Shown here: positions 17,833 to 25,989 of the stretch, piece by piece
How the letters are laid out: every line of letters starts with the position of its first letter
Position numbering within the stretch: the stretch's first letter is position 1
Assembly (NCBI GenBank): GCA_964374035.1
Contig: CAYJWY010000004.1
Coordinates: 1 to 46,520, forward strand
Reading direction: 5' to 3'
DNA length: 46,520 nt
Origin: CALRGL01 sp964374035
GTDB taxonomy: Bacteria; Patescibacteriota; Patescibacteriia; UBA9934; GWF2-40-263
The notes under the pieces: model-generated
What the model was told of the DNA's origin: nothing
The model's database searches: none
The model's input: only the letters and a program-made list of their open reading frames with translations
Program-made: the position numbers and the translations under genes

Positions 17833-18552
17833 TTAATTTTTTGAATTTAGAATTTTTTTGATGAGTGCTTGTGCGCGTAGCAAGGATGCGTCAAGGGCGC
17901 CGCTGGTGTCGAGTGTGTAGAGTTGTGTTCCATGTGATTGGAAAAGTTCATGTAGCCAGGGTTCTTGAAAACGTTGTTCAAGTTGTTTCAAAAAAGAAAG
18001 CTGTGCGAAGATGCCCTTTGGCTCGTCGTTGCGTCCTTGAATGCGTTCGTACGCTTCTTGCGCGTCCAGTTTGGTCAAAATCAAGACATCGGGTGCGTGT
18101 TCCATTGCGAGGCGATTGCCTGGCAGGGCTTGAATTTCCTCGAGGGAGGCCGTCTGCTCCATGATCGGCTGGTACACAAACGAGGTGCACACGCCACGGT
18201 CTTGGATGATGGTCTTTCCCGCCTCGAGGGCTGGAATGATCAAACGTCGATACATGATTTCGCGATCGAGCGCGAACGCGTGTGCGAGACTCAGGCCGCT
18301 ATACGATCCGTCCTCGCGCGAAAGCTCATAGCGAATCGCGCGGCCAATCCAGGTGCGCGTCGGCTCGTAGGTGAAATAGATGTCGTGGTCTGCGACTTGA
18401 TCGAATCGCGGCGGCTCAACGTCGGTCCAGTCGTTCAAGCGAAACACACGATGGTTTTGCTCTTGAGCCCATGCTTGTACAGAACGAAGCACCGTAGATT
18501 TTCCACTGCCTGCGATTCCGTCAACCATGATGAAACATCCTTTTCTGTTCAT
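17833..18552 (-). CDS. tmk: Thymidylate kinase
   Basis: Phosphorylates dTMP to dTDP. 239 aa. P-loop GIAGSGKST (12-20), TYEPTRTWIG in place of the usual TREPGGT segment, and the DR motif at Asp118-Arg119 (DRGVCTS). A lid-like RIQGRNDEPKG follows. dut lies 12 nt upstream in the same direction, so the two probably form a dTTP-supply unit. Somewhat longer than the typical 205-215 aa. Confidence 0.88.
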   Translation of the reverse strand: MNRKGCFIMVDGIAGSGKSTVLRSVQAWAQEQNHRVFRLNDWTDVEPPRFDQVADHDIYFTYEPTRTWIGRAIRYELSREDGSYSGLSLAHAFALDREIMYRRLIIPALEAGKTIIQDRGVCTSFVYQPIMEQTASLEEIQALPGNRLAMEHAPDVLILTKLDAQEAYERIQGRNDEPKGIFAQLSFLKQLEQRFQEPWLHELFQSHGTQLYTLDTSGALDASLLRAQALIKKILNSKN

Positions 18553-18564
18553 AAGTATAGCAAA

Positions 18565-18996
18565 TTATCCCGTAGTTCCGAAACCTCCGCGATCCACAGT
18601 CTCGAGGTTCTCGACGATGTTGAAGACCGCTCGTGCAATCGGAACGATCAGACCCTGAGCAAGGCGTTCGCCTTTTTGAACGGTGTAGGGCTCGGTGCCG
18701 ATGTTGTAGAGCGCGAGGTGAAGCTGATCGGTCGGCCCACAGTAGTCTTCGTCGATGACACCAATGCCGTTTGCTAGCTGAAGGCGTTTCTTCACGTTTG
18801 ACGAACGCGCGGCGAGTATGAGGACGTGATCCTCTGGGACGCGTACGACCAAGCCAGTTTGGAACTTCTCGACCGCGCCAGGCTGAATGATTTTTTCCTC
18901 GACTACGGCGATATCAAATGCCACTGCGCCCGGGGTCTGATACGCGGGTTTTACGGCATCTGGATGAATAAGAGAGATGTCCACAGGCAGGTTCAT
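18565..18996 (-). CDS. dut: dUTP diphosphatase
   Basis: Hydrolyses dUTP to dUMP. 143 aa, normal for trimeric dUTPase. All five motifs are visible: GAVAFDI (motif 1), RSS at 64-66 (motif 2), NGIGVIDEDYCG with catalytic Asp82 (motif 3), GERLAQGLI (motif 4), and the C-terminal RGGFGTTG (motif 5). It starts an apparent unit with tmk. Confidence 0.95.
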   Translation of the reverse strand: MNLPVDISLIHPDAVKPAYQTPGAVAFDIAVVEEKIIQPGAVEKFQTGLVVRVPEDHVLILAARSSNVKKRLQLANGIGVIDEDYCGPTDQLHLALYNIGTEPYTVQKGERLAQGLIVPIARAVFNIVENLETVDRGGFGTTG

Positions 18997-19078
18997 AATG
19001 GCGCTATTTTAACGAATATTTTAGGGTTTGGAAAACGGTCGATGTTTGATAAAGTATGTCAGGATGAATCCCTATTTT

Positions 19079-19424
19079 GTCATCCCGAACGTTTCTCGTG
19101 TCATCCCGAACGTTTCTCGTGTCATCCCGAACGTTTCTTGTGTCATCCTGAACGTTTCTTGTGTCATCCTGAACGCAGTGAAGGATCTCTTAGAGATTCT
19201 TCGCTTCGCTCAGAATGACACAGAAAACATTCAGAATGACACAGAAAACATTCAGAATGACACAGAAANNNNNNNNNNNNNNNNNNNNNNNNNNNNNNNN
19301 NNNNNNNNNNNNNNNNNNNNNNNNNNNNNNNNNNNNNNNNNNNNNNNNNNNNNNNNNNNNNNNNNNNNAATGACACAGAAAACATTCAGAATGACACAGA
19401 AAACATTCAGAATGACACAGAAAC
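19079..19424. repeat. 21-bp tandem arrays flanking a TGTCATCCTGA palindrome
   Basis: Left side: unit starts at 19079, 19100, 19121, 19142 and 19163 (GTCATCCCGAACGTTTCTCG plus one base). Core palindrome at 19163-19219 (GTCATCCTGAACGCAGTGAA at one end, CTTCGCTCAGAATGAC at the other). Right side: AATGACACAGAAAACATTCA units, period 21, which are the reverse complement of the left units. The array ends just before the thyA-like start. Apart from the assembly gap, nothing else is seen in the 428 nt between dut and that gene. Confidence 0.9.
19269..19368. other. Assembly gap (100 N)
   Basis: Exactly 100 N inside the right-hand tandem array, the usual fixed-size scaffold gap. The true number of repeat units is unknown. 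Confidence 0.98.
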
Positions 19425-20258
19425 ATGACCCATTACGATCAAATCTATCAGAAAGTGATCGCGCGCATTTTTCAAGAAGGCGGTGATTTGTATTCTGATC
19501 GTACAAAATTGTCGACGAAAGCGTTGCCGGGGATCACGTTCGAGCTCTATCCCGAGCAAGGATTTCCCATTTTGACGCTTCGTAAAATTCCGATTCAGCT
19601 TTTTTGTGCAGAGGTTGTCTGGATGATCACAGGAGCAAAGCATCTCGAGTTTCTTCGTCGCTTTACAAAAATTTGGGACGACTTTGCCGAAGAAGATGGG
19701 ACCATTGAAGCGGCGTACGGCTATCGATGGCGCACACACTTTGGTCGCGATCAACTCCTTGGCCTTGTCGAGCATTTGCGCGATGAGCCCTCGTCGCGTC
19801 AAGGCGTGGTTGTGATGTGGGATCCTTCATCGGACGGACTGAACTCACAAAAAAAGAAAAATGTTCCGTGTCCATTTTGTTGGACGGCAAATATCATCGA
19901 CAACAAGCTCAACGTGCACCTCATCATTCGTTCAAACGACATGATGCTCGGCAACCCGCACGACACGGCCGGCTTCGCACTTCTGCAAGCCATCCTTGCA
20001 CAGAAACTTGGCGTGCAGGTTGGCAAGCTCACGATTTCGATTTCGCACGCACACATTTACGAGAACCATTACGAGCAAGCTGAGGAAGTTGTCGGTCGTC
20101 TCGATCACGTCCACAACGAGATCTTGTGTCGTTTGCCTGAGTCGACATTCGAGCGAGCGCTGGAAGGGGATGAAGCTCTGGTACACGAGCTTACACAGAT
20201 GTTTAAAGATCAATACACACCCGCGCCGCCCGTAAAGAAAATGCAAATCGCCCTATGA
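19425..20258 (+). CDS. thyA: Thymidylate synthase family protein, possibly dCMP-acting
   Basis: 277 aa with the TS fold landmarks: Glu63 (AEVVW), Trp84 (KIWDDF), Tyr98 (YGYRWR), catalytic Cys149 (NVPCPFC), Arg169-Ser170 and Asp172 (IRSND), His210/Tyr212 (AHIYENH). Cys149 to Arg169 is 20 residues and Cys149 to Asp180 is 31, exactly the E. coli TS spacing Cys146-Arg166-Asn177. Asn177, which pairs with the uracil of dUMP, is therefore Asp180 here (NPHDTAG). His147 and Arg127 are also changed (Pro150, Gln126). Asp at this position is typical of dCMP hydroxymethylases. It overlaps the DHFR gene by 4 nt. The start directly follows a repeat array and has no Shine-Dalgarno. The symbol reflects the family, not a proven substrate. 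Confidence 0.85.
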   Translation: MTHYDQIYQKVIARIFQEGGDLYSDRTKLSTKALPGITFELYPEQGFPILTLRKIPIQLFCAEVVWMITGAKHLEFLRRFTKIWDDFAEEDGTIEAAYGYRWRTHFGRDQLLGLVEHLRDEPSSRQGVVVMWDPSSDGLNSQKKKNVPCPFCWTANIIDNKLNVHLIIRSNDMMLGNPHDTAGFALLQAILAQKLGVQVGKLTISISHAHIYENHYEQAEEVVGRLDHVHNEILCRLPESTFERALEGDEALVHELTQMFKDQYTPAPPVKKMQIAL

Positions 20259-20788
20259 AAGTTATCTTAATTGCCGTGATGTCGATCGATGGGAAGATTG
20301 CTGAGACGCCTGGTCAGTCGTCACTTGACTGGACCACAAAGGAGGACATGCGTTTTTTTGTTGAGCAAACAAAAGCGGCTGGGGTGATGATTATGGGCAG
20401 GAAAACATTTGAGACCATTGGCAAGGCACTGCCCGGAAGACTGACGGTCGTCATGACTCGTGACTCGAAAATTTCCCCCCTTGCAAAGGGGGGATTGAGG
20501 GGTGTCGAATTTCAAGCCACGGCGCACTTCACAAACGAATCCCCAAAACAAATTCTCGAAACCCTCGAGTCAAACGGTTTCGATTCGGTTGTTAAAACTG
20601 GCGGTTCCTCAGTTTATTCCGCATTTATCCGCGAAGGACTTGTTACGGATTACTATCTCACGATTCAGCCTGTGTTGTTTGGTGAAGGCGTACCACTGGC
20701 CAGTGGATTCGATCGCGTGAATTTGACGTTGGTTGAAACGAGCAAGCTTGGAGAGCAGGCGGTGCTTGTACATTATCAGACTACCTGA
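20255..20788 (+). CDS. folA: Dihydrofolate reductase family protein
   Basis: 177 aa. Reduces dihydrofolate, the by-product of a TS reaction, which fits its ATGA overlap with the thyA-like gene. 'IMGRKTFETIGKALPGR' is the NADPH-binding DHFR signature, and 'VKTGGSSVYSAFI' corresponds to the second glycine motif. The N-terminus (AVMSIDGKIA) also resembles RibD reductase domains, so a deaminated-pyrimidine reductase is an alternative. Residues about 74-85 (ISPLAKGGLRG) come from a palindromic insert. Its end overlaps the converging coiled-coil gene by 8 nt. Confidence 0.85.
   Translation: MKVILIAVMSIDGKIAETPGQSSLDWTTKEDMRFFVEQTKAAGVMIMGRKTFETIGKALPGRLTVVMTRDSKISPLAKGGLRGVEFQATAHFTNESPKQILETLESNGFDSVVKTGGSSVYSAFIREGLVTDYYLTIQPVLFGEGVPLASGFDRVNLTLVETSKLGEQAVLVHYQTT
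20471..20504. repeat. CCCCCCTT hairpin insert in folA
   Basis: CCCCCCTT (20475-20482), loop GCA, AAGGGGGG (20486-20493), then ATTGAGGGG. This resembles a common dispersed intergenic repeat (recalled). It is translated in frame within the DHFR gene. Confidence 0.75.
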
Positions 20789-23632
20789 GTTTGATTGTTA
20801 GTTTATCTTTGAGTGCGGGAAATTCTTTCACAAGTTTTTTCAAATAGTTTGAATTTTCTTCCCGCAAGTAACGATATTCTTTTGTATTCCCAGATCCGGC
20901 CGCTTTCATTTCGTTCATGATTTTTTCTTGCGCCAAAAATAACTTAAATTTTTCCTCTGCACCTTTTTCCGTTGTCGCTGTATTGATATCGCCTCTTGTC
21001 ACCCCAACAGTTTTTTCTATCGCCGCGAGTTGTTTTTCGTCCAGACGTACGTTGCCACTCACGTCCTTTACGTTGCCGTTTTCGTCGTAATCGAATGTCA
21101 CCTTTCCTGCACTACTCTCAAACGTTGGAATTTTGGAGTCGGCTCCACGCCCATGATCCAAATGCGCAAAAGCATTGTCTGCTCTTTCACGTACCGTGGT
21201 TAGTCCTGTGCGCTCCTCAAGTATCCTTATTTTTGCTTCAACCATTGCTTTCGCCTCAGCATGTGGAGTCATAGTTGATGTGCTGTGCACCTCAACCTTT
21301 CCATCAATTTTTCCAGAGACCTGGTCGAGCAGATGTTGCTCACCCCGCAAATTTTCTATAAAGGCCTCTCGAACACCGGCTTCAAATCTTGTAAATTGTT
21401 GACGATCGCCGTATCTGTCGCGATAATTTTCGAGCATCTTGGTCATTTCCTGACGCTCAAGTCTCTTTCCTTCAACGTATTTTACAATCTCGTGTTGTTG
21501 TTCGGGCGTGTATTCTTGCGTAAATGCAATCTCACCCGTCTTGGAAGTTGTCTCACCTGGCGTTACGTCTTTGGATGTATCGTTTTCTTCCGGCGTTGCG
21601 GACCATGATCGACCCGCAGGTGTCGTAGATGTTGATTCCTCGTGACCGGAAGGTCCGCCGTAGTACGTCACGCCCTGGTTATCCACAGTATTGTCTATAT
21701 CAGGTTTAGTTAACGTAGCAATATCGATCGGTGCGGGCTCTTTTAAGTTTTCTGTATTGTTAAGTGATTTTATCACTTCATCAATTGGATGTTCTGCAGA
21801 AGATGACCTTGTGGAAAATCCAATTTCATTAAGCGTGTTATTTATTTCGTCACGATCTGCTTGCGTTAATTGTGGGGGTCTAGTTTGGCTGGGCTCGTTG
21901 TCTGTATAGGGATCTTCAATTGTTGCCAAAGCCTTTGCGATCGCCTGTTCCTTGGGCGTGACAACGGGATTTTTGTGATCGTAAACAAATTTTTCTCCTT
22001 TTATTTGCTCCGGGCTCAAGTCGTCTCCCGTCTTTGCATCAGCAAAGTGGAAATTGATTTTTCCGTCCTCACTTTTTTCAATCATCACCGCCATGTTGCC
22101 GATGGACTTTCCGCCAAGACCCATCCATCCATCCGCATTTGCAAGTCCGGCCTTCACAACCGAATCAAACGCTGTCTTTCGAACCCAGTGCGCGACTTCC
22201 TTCTCGTTGTTGATATCACCAGAGTAACCGTACTTCACAGGATCGTCCGCAAGCTGTCGTTGCGCGATTCGAATAAGTCCGTCACCCTGTCTCACCGTTG
22301 CCAGTTCAAGCTGGCGGTCGACAACCTGTTCAATTTTGTTAGGATGTTGTTGTAAGTCAGCAAGCGTCTTGTTCTCAAGAACAGTTGACCGTGCGACCGC
22401 AGGGATGTCTTCTGGTTGATCCAGGTTCATGTTGATTGGCGGTTTCTCGTGAACTGAATCCGTAGGAATGTTCTGCGGTGCTTCTTGTAGTGGTACTTCA
22501 ATGGGACGTGTCACGGGAATCGCCACATCACCCAGTGAGCCGTCTGCTTTGTCAGCGACAAATTGCAGACCGCTTGATTCCGCTCTGTAACCTCCAAGTG
22601 TAACCTTGTGAAAGAGTTCAGTACTTCTATCGACTTGTGCTGTAACGTTATCAACAGCAAATTGCGCGGCTCCTTTTTCTTGGAGCGCAACTATGGCTTT
22701 GTCGAACATTCCTCGCATTCCGTCAGTTGAGATTTCTGCTTCAGCGAGGTGAGCGAATCCGGTAAAACGTAAAACCGTTCCAGCGGCCTTCACAAAGCCA
22801 AGAGCTTTTTCCGTCTTCGTCTTTCCTTCCTTGAGGGCAAGTTTTGAAATGGTTTCTTTGAAACCATTTATAACAAGCTCTTTGAAATATCCTTCTGTTC
22901 GTTCTCCTGATTCAAGTTCTTTTGAAACCTTCTGATGGCGTTCGTAAAGCGCGACAGCTCCAAAAGCCAGACCACGAAGTGTTACAATTCCTGTTGAAAC
23001 AAGCGCCGTATTTATTGCTTCCTTTATCGCGGTTGTTCCTTTAACGCGTGTTTCAATGAACTCATCAAGCAAGTTCGCCACTTTTTCGTGGTACGTCGTC
23101 CTAGATTTTTCGAGTGCTTCCTCCGTTTCTTGAAACGTGTCATCGATTTTTTTGAGCAACTCAACTTTTTTTCTGGAGACAATGTCGTGGACTTGTTAAT
23201 GGCTTGTTCTAACCGATTGCGTCTCGCGTCAAGAGGAGAGACGGTTGTGTTTTCCTTGTTCTGCTCATCAGCCAATGTTCCTTCACCGTACATTTGTGTT
23301 AAAATTGCAACTTTTTCTTTTTTGACACCGTGTTTTTGCCACAACCATACCGGGACGTCATAAAGAGATTTAAATCCACCTAAACTTGCCACAATACCAG
23401 TCGCGCCCTTCGCGACTGCCGCGGCGACACGGCTCTTATCGAGACCTTTCCCTCCTTTTTCTTCCGTTGTCTCTGTTGGGGTTGTGTTTTTTGCGTCAGT
23501 TTCTGCGGTTCCTGTTTCCGTCTCTGCCACAGGTTCCGTAGATCCAGATGTCTCAAGAGGATTGCCGCTATCTGGCGGTTTTCTTTCTGTAGGCGTTGTG
23601 ACTGTCCTGGAATGTTTATCGTCTTCAGGCAT
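20781..23632 (-). CDS. Long coiled-coil protein split by a frameshift at A AAA AAG
   Basis: Two overlapping minus-strand frames form one protein of about 950 aa. The first frame runs from 23632 (MPEDDKHSRT; an earlier ATG at 23698 overlaps the upstream gene) to LSPEKK. The second continues as VELLKKIDDTFQETEEALE to the stop at 20781. The switch point is a GAA AAA AAG run (23173-23165), a -1 slippery heptamer in the correct phase; one extra A in the tract would give the same result. Without the shift the first frame ends in 45 basic, out-of-frame-looking residues. The N-terminus is Thr/Glu-rich and probably disordered; the rest is charged and helical with one hydrophobic stretch (ALVSTGIVTLRGLAFGAVAL). 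Function unknown. Confidence 0.65.
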
Positions 23633-23636
23633 ACGT

Positions 23637-23960
23637 TTAGATTGAGTTGATAATTGAATTTCGGATTGTTTGAATTTTTTTCTCTCGTCCGACAACATCA
23701 GCGATTTCTCGTGCGGTACGTTCTGCCTTGTTCGTGATCGTTTCCTCGTCCTGTGTACGTTGTGTTTTCAATGCTTCGATTTGTTGCGTCAATGTTGTCA
23801 TCGCTTCGTCGTCTCTTTTTTTCCATTCAACCAAAAGGCTGATGAGATGATTGACAGTCGTTTCGTCGTTTGCATACGCGATGACATCAATAATCTGCAA
23901 TTTTGTTTCTCGTTCAAGGGGACTTTTTTGCAGAAGATTTTCTAACTGGTTTAAGGACAT
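23637..23960 (-). CDS. Small coiled-coil hypothetical protein
   Basis: 107 aa, charged and helical (LTQQIEALKTQRTQDEETI). It sits between two other coiled-coil genes, with gaps of 3 and 4 nt, so the three form one operon. Function unknown. Confidence 0.65.
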   Translation of the reverse strand: MSLNQLENLLQKSPLERETKLQIIDVIAYANDETTVNHLISLLVEWKKRDDEAMTTLTQQIEALKTQRTQDEETITNKAERTAREIADVVGREKKIQTIRNSIINSI

Positions 23961-23963
23961 AGG

Positions 23964-24296
23964 CTAGGCATCATCGCCAAGGAGTTTTTCAATCTCATCA
24001 AGCGAAGCATTTGCTTTTTCCAATGCGACCTGTTTTTCTTGTGTGTGACGAGCCTTTTTAGCCTCAACAGAGTCCGCGAATTTTTGTAAGTCCGGATCCG
24101 CAAGATCGGCGATATTTGCCTCAAGGGCTTTTCCAAAGGCGTCTATTTGTTCAAGCGTCATCAGGGGTACCAGTTCCACCCACGCTTTTTTTACTTCCTG
24201 TGGCAGATTCGTCGCGGCAAGTAATAGAGCCAAGCGTTCGCCGATTTGGGTGAATTGCTTGTCTTGAACGTCTTCTTCGTTTGTTTGTTCTGGCAT
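23964..24296 (-). CDS. Small helical hypothetical protein
   Basis: 110 aa from the ATG at 24296 (MPEQTNEEDVQD). The frame stays open upstream, but only through the tandem repeat, so the longer start at 24359 is rejected. The C-terminal helix is Glu/Lys/Ala-rich. First gene of the three-gene coiled-coil operon. Function unknown. Confidence 0.65.
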   Translation of the reverse strand: MPEQTNEEDVQDKQFTQIGERLALLLAATNLPQEVKKAWVELVPLMTLEQIDAFGKALEANIADLADPDLQKFADSVEAKKARHTQEKQVALEKANASLDEIEKLLGDDA

Positions 24297-24304
24297 AGTT
24301 GGTT

Positions 24305-24482
24305 GTAGAGTGGATAAAGAGTGATAAAGGGGGGAAGTGATAAAGTGATAGAGTGACAAAGTGATAAAGTGAGGGAGTGATAAAGTGATAGAGTGAGGAA
24401 GTTAGAAAGATGTTGATATTTATTTTTACTTTATCACTTTATCACTCCCTAACTCCCTCACTTTATCACTCTCTCACTTCCT
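24305..24482. repeat. AGTGATAAAGTGAGGGA repeats forming a long hairpin
   Basis: The left part is a run of GTGATAAA, GTGATAGA and GTGAGGGA units. The right part (24427-24482) is nearly the reverse complement, so about 55-nt arms can pair across an AT-rich centre. It lies between divergent genes and would give a large RNA or DNA hairpin. Confidence 0.85.
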
Positions 24483-24995
24483 ATGGAACCTCTACATTAT
24501 CCCTATCTCCCAGCAGGCTACATATTTCGATTCGTTTCCGGCAACGATGTCTTTATGGTTGAGGCGAAGCGTGCGCAAGAGCAGTGTTCCGGCGACTCAC
24601 TCTATCCGGTCGGCGCCGTACTCGTGAAAGACGGCCTTGTTGTTGCTCGCGCGGGCAATGGTTACAATCGTGGACCAGGGCCTATGCACGTGTGTCCGCG
24701 TATTGTGCAGAATTGTCCCACAGGGACAGGGTATGAGCTTTGCGATCTCCACGACTCGCCAGGCCATGCCGAGGCGATGTTGATGCAGGTGGCACATGAG
24801 CAGGGGATCAATGCGGCCGGTTGCGATGTCTATTTGTATGGTCATTGGTGGTGCTGTGAGCCGTGCTGGAAGGTGATGATCGATGCCGGTGTTCGCGATG
24901 TGTACTTGCTTGAGAACGCCCATGTCGAGTTTGAACGCGAGCGCGTGTATGCCCGCACGAGGCAACAAATGGGGTCGGGTCTGGCTACAGGCTAG
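24483..24995 (+). CDS. dCMP deaminase family protein
   Basis: 170 aa, zinc-dependent cytidine/deoxycytidylate deaminase fold. HAEAM supplies His95 and catalytic Glu97; Cys125-x-x-Cys128 (CCEPC) supplies the other zinc ligands and is followed by the usual 'KVMIDAGV' helix. Several further Cys/His residues (CPRIVQNCPTG, CDLHDSPGH) resemble the allosteric zinc region of dCMP deaminases. The likely reaction is dCMP to dUMP. It is near thyA-like, folA, tmk, dut and dcd. The last residues (GSGLATG) and the stop come from a repeat. No Shine-Dalgarno; the ATG follows the tandem repeat. Confidence 0.8.
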   Translation: MEPLHYPYLPAGYIFRFVSGNDVFMVEAKRAQEQCSGDSLYPVGAVLVKDGLVVARAGNGYNRGPGPMHVCPRIVQNCPTGTGYELCDLHDSPGHAEAMLMQVAHEQGINAAGCDVYLYGHWWCCEPCWKVMIDAGVRDVYLLENAHVEFERERVYARTRQQMGSGLATG

Positions 24996-25109
24996 TACTA
25001 GCAAGTTGTTGACTTATCAAGATAATCATCTTTTTCTTCCATCTGTAATGTTTATTCGTTTAATCATTGATCGTTTTTGAAAAATAAGCCGATAGCCAGA
25101 CCTGACCCC
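24971..25109. repeat. 139-bp element with 17-bp terminal inverted repeats
   Basis: GGGGTCGGGTCTGGCTA at one end and TAGCCAGACCTGACCCC at the other (16 of 17 pair), AT-rich inside, followed by a T run. It looks like a MITE. It overlaps the end of the deaminase gene, giving its final codons and stop, and may also terminate it. Confidence 0.75.
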
Positions 25110-25132
25110 CTTTTTGTTCTTTGTGGCTGGAA

Positions 25133-25170
25133 ATAAAAAATGCCCGCCGCATCTCAGAGATGGGCGGGGT
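25133..25170 (-). terminator. Rho-independent terminator
   Basis: Read on the minus strand: CCCGCC, inner CATCT/AGATG stem, GGCGGG, then a T run. It ends the 192-aa gene at 25184. Confidence 0.85.
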
Positions 25171-25183
25171 GAGTTGGTGTCGG

Positions 25184-25762
25184 TCAGGCGTCGAGACGGT
25201 CGGAGAGTTCCTGGTATCGTTCTTCCTCCTCGAATTGCTCCTTGAGTTCGCGCCGCACTTGGCTCGGCGGCAGGGGAAGCGGATTCTTCTGCTTGGGGTC
25301 GACCACGACGCTCACGCCGTTGATCGTCCCGACGCGGCCCTCGTCGAGGTGGCGGTTGCTGTCGCCGACGGTCTTGTTCGGTTCGCGTTCGGACTTGTCG
25401 AGCCAGAACGTGAAGACGTGGGTGAGCAGGATGGCCCACTCGGCGCTCGAGAGTTTCACCTCGCTCACGCCACGTGCGGCCTCGTCCTTGGTGCGGCGAT
25501 GGATCCGCTTGCGACAGTCGTCCATCCACGCGAGATCGTCGTCGTGGTGCGCGCTCTTGCCGCCGTACACGCCGTCCGAGCAATGGACGCGGTAGAGCTC
25601 GTTGGTCGTGCGGTCGCGGAAGACCTCGTACCAGCCGATGCCGGTGTAGCCCCCGATCGCATCGCTGTCGCGACCGACGCCGTGGTGCGCGCTCTTGGCC
25701 TCGACGGGACGATCGAACGGGTGCGCGTAGTGCCGATACGGCAACTTGTTCACGTCGATCAT
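25184..25762 (-). CDS. Hypothetical soluble protein with repeated KSAHH motif
   Basis: 192 aa, GC-rich, no signal or membrane segment. The N-terminal half holds two similar blocks, each with 'KSAHH' followed by acidic residues, around the segment IGWYEVFRDRTTNELYRVH. The middle part (SAEWAILLTHVFTFWLDKS) is helical. AAGGAA precedes the ATG. The gene has a consensus promoter and a strong terminator, so it is an isolated cassette. No family was recognised. Confidence 0.7.
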   Translation of the reverse strand: MIDVNKLPYRHYAHPFDRPVEAKSAHHGVGRDSDAIGGYTGIGWYEVFRDRTTNELYRVHCSDGVYGGKSAHHDDDLAWMDDCRKRIHRRTKDEAARGVSEVKLSSAEWAILLTHVFTFWLDKSEREPNKTVGDSNRHLDEGRVGTINGVSVVVDPKQKNPLPLPPSQVRRELKEQFEEEERYQELSDRLDA

Positions 25763-25798
25763 GGACGTTCCTTTCTAAGTTTGTGGTCCAGTGACGGA

Positions 25799-25827
25799 AG
25801 AATAGTCTGAAACGTGAGTTTTGTCAA
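25799..25827 (-). promoter_or_regulatory. Strong promoter of the 192-aa gene
   Basis: On the minus strand TTGACA (25827-25822), 17-nt spacer, TATTCT (25804-25799). Confidence 0.8.
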
Positions 25828-25837
25828 CCGAATCGTA

Positions 25838-25867
25838 AGAAATAGCCCTGTTTTCAGGGCTATTTCT
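25838..25867. terminator. Perfect hairpin downstream of dcd
   Basis: AGAAATAGCCCTG, loop TTTT, CAGGGCTATTTCT. The position suggests it ends the dcd transcript; U-rich flanks exist on both strands. Confidence 0.7.
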
Positions 25868-25901
25868 AGATACTGGCTGAGCCTACTTGCCACTCGTAGC
25901 C

Positions 25902-25952
25902 GTGGCGAAGTGTGGTCGAAGCCGTACTGCCCTTCGACCCCATTTCGCGCAC
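25902..25952. repeat. REP-like palindrome
   Basis: GGTCGAAG (25914-25921) and CTTCGACC (25932-25939), extended imperfectly by GTGGCGAA and TTCGCGCAC. A dispersed-repeat type lying between dcd and its downstream hairpin. Confidence 0.6.
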
Positions 25953-25989
25953 CGTCACCATAGCGCTTGGCGCGTCGCTGACTAAGGCT

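Noticed and set aside
19079..19424. CRISPR array
   Set aside because: The 21-bp units are directly contiguous with no unique spacers, and the two sides are inverted; no cas genes are present.
19028..19486. Open frames crossing the N gap
   Set aside because: They consist of repeat translation and unknown residues.
25121..25810. 229-aa plus-strand frame over the 25.2-kb gene
   Set aside because: It is antisense to a gene with a consensus promoter, Shine-Dalgarno and terminator, and shows Val/Ala/Asp-rich shadow composition.
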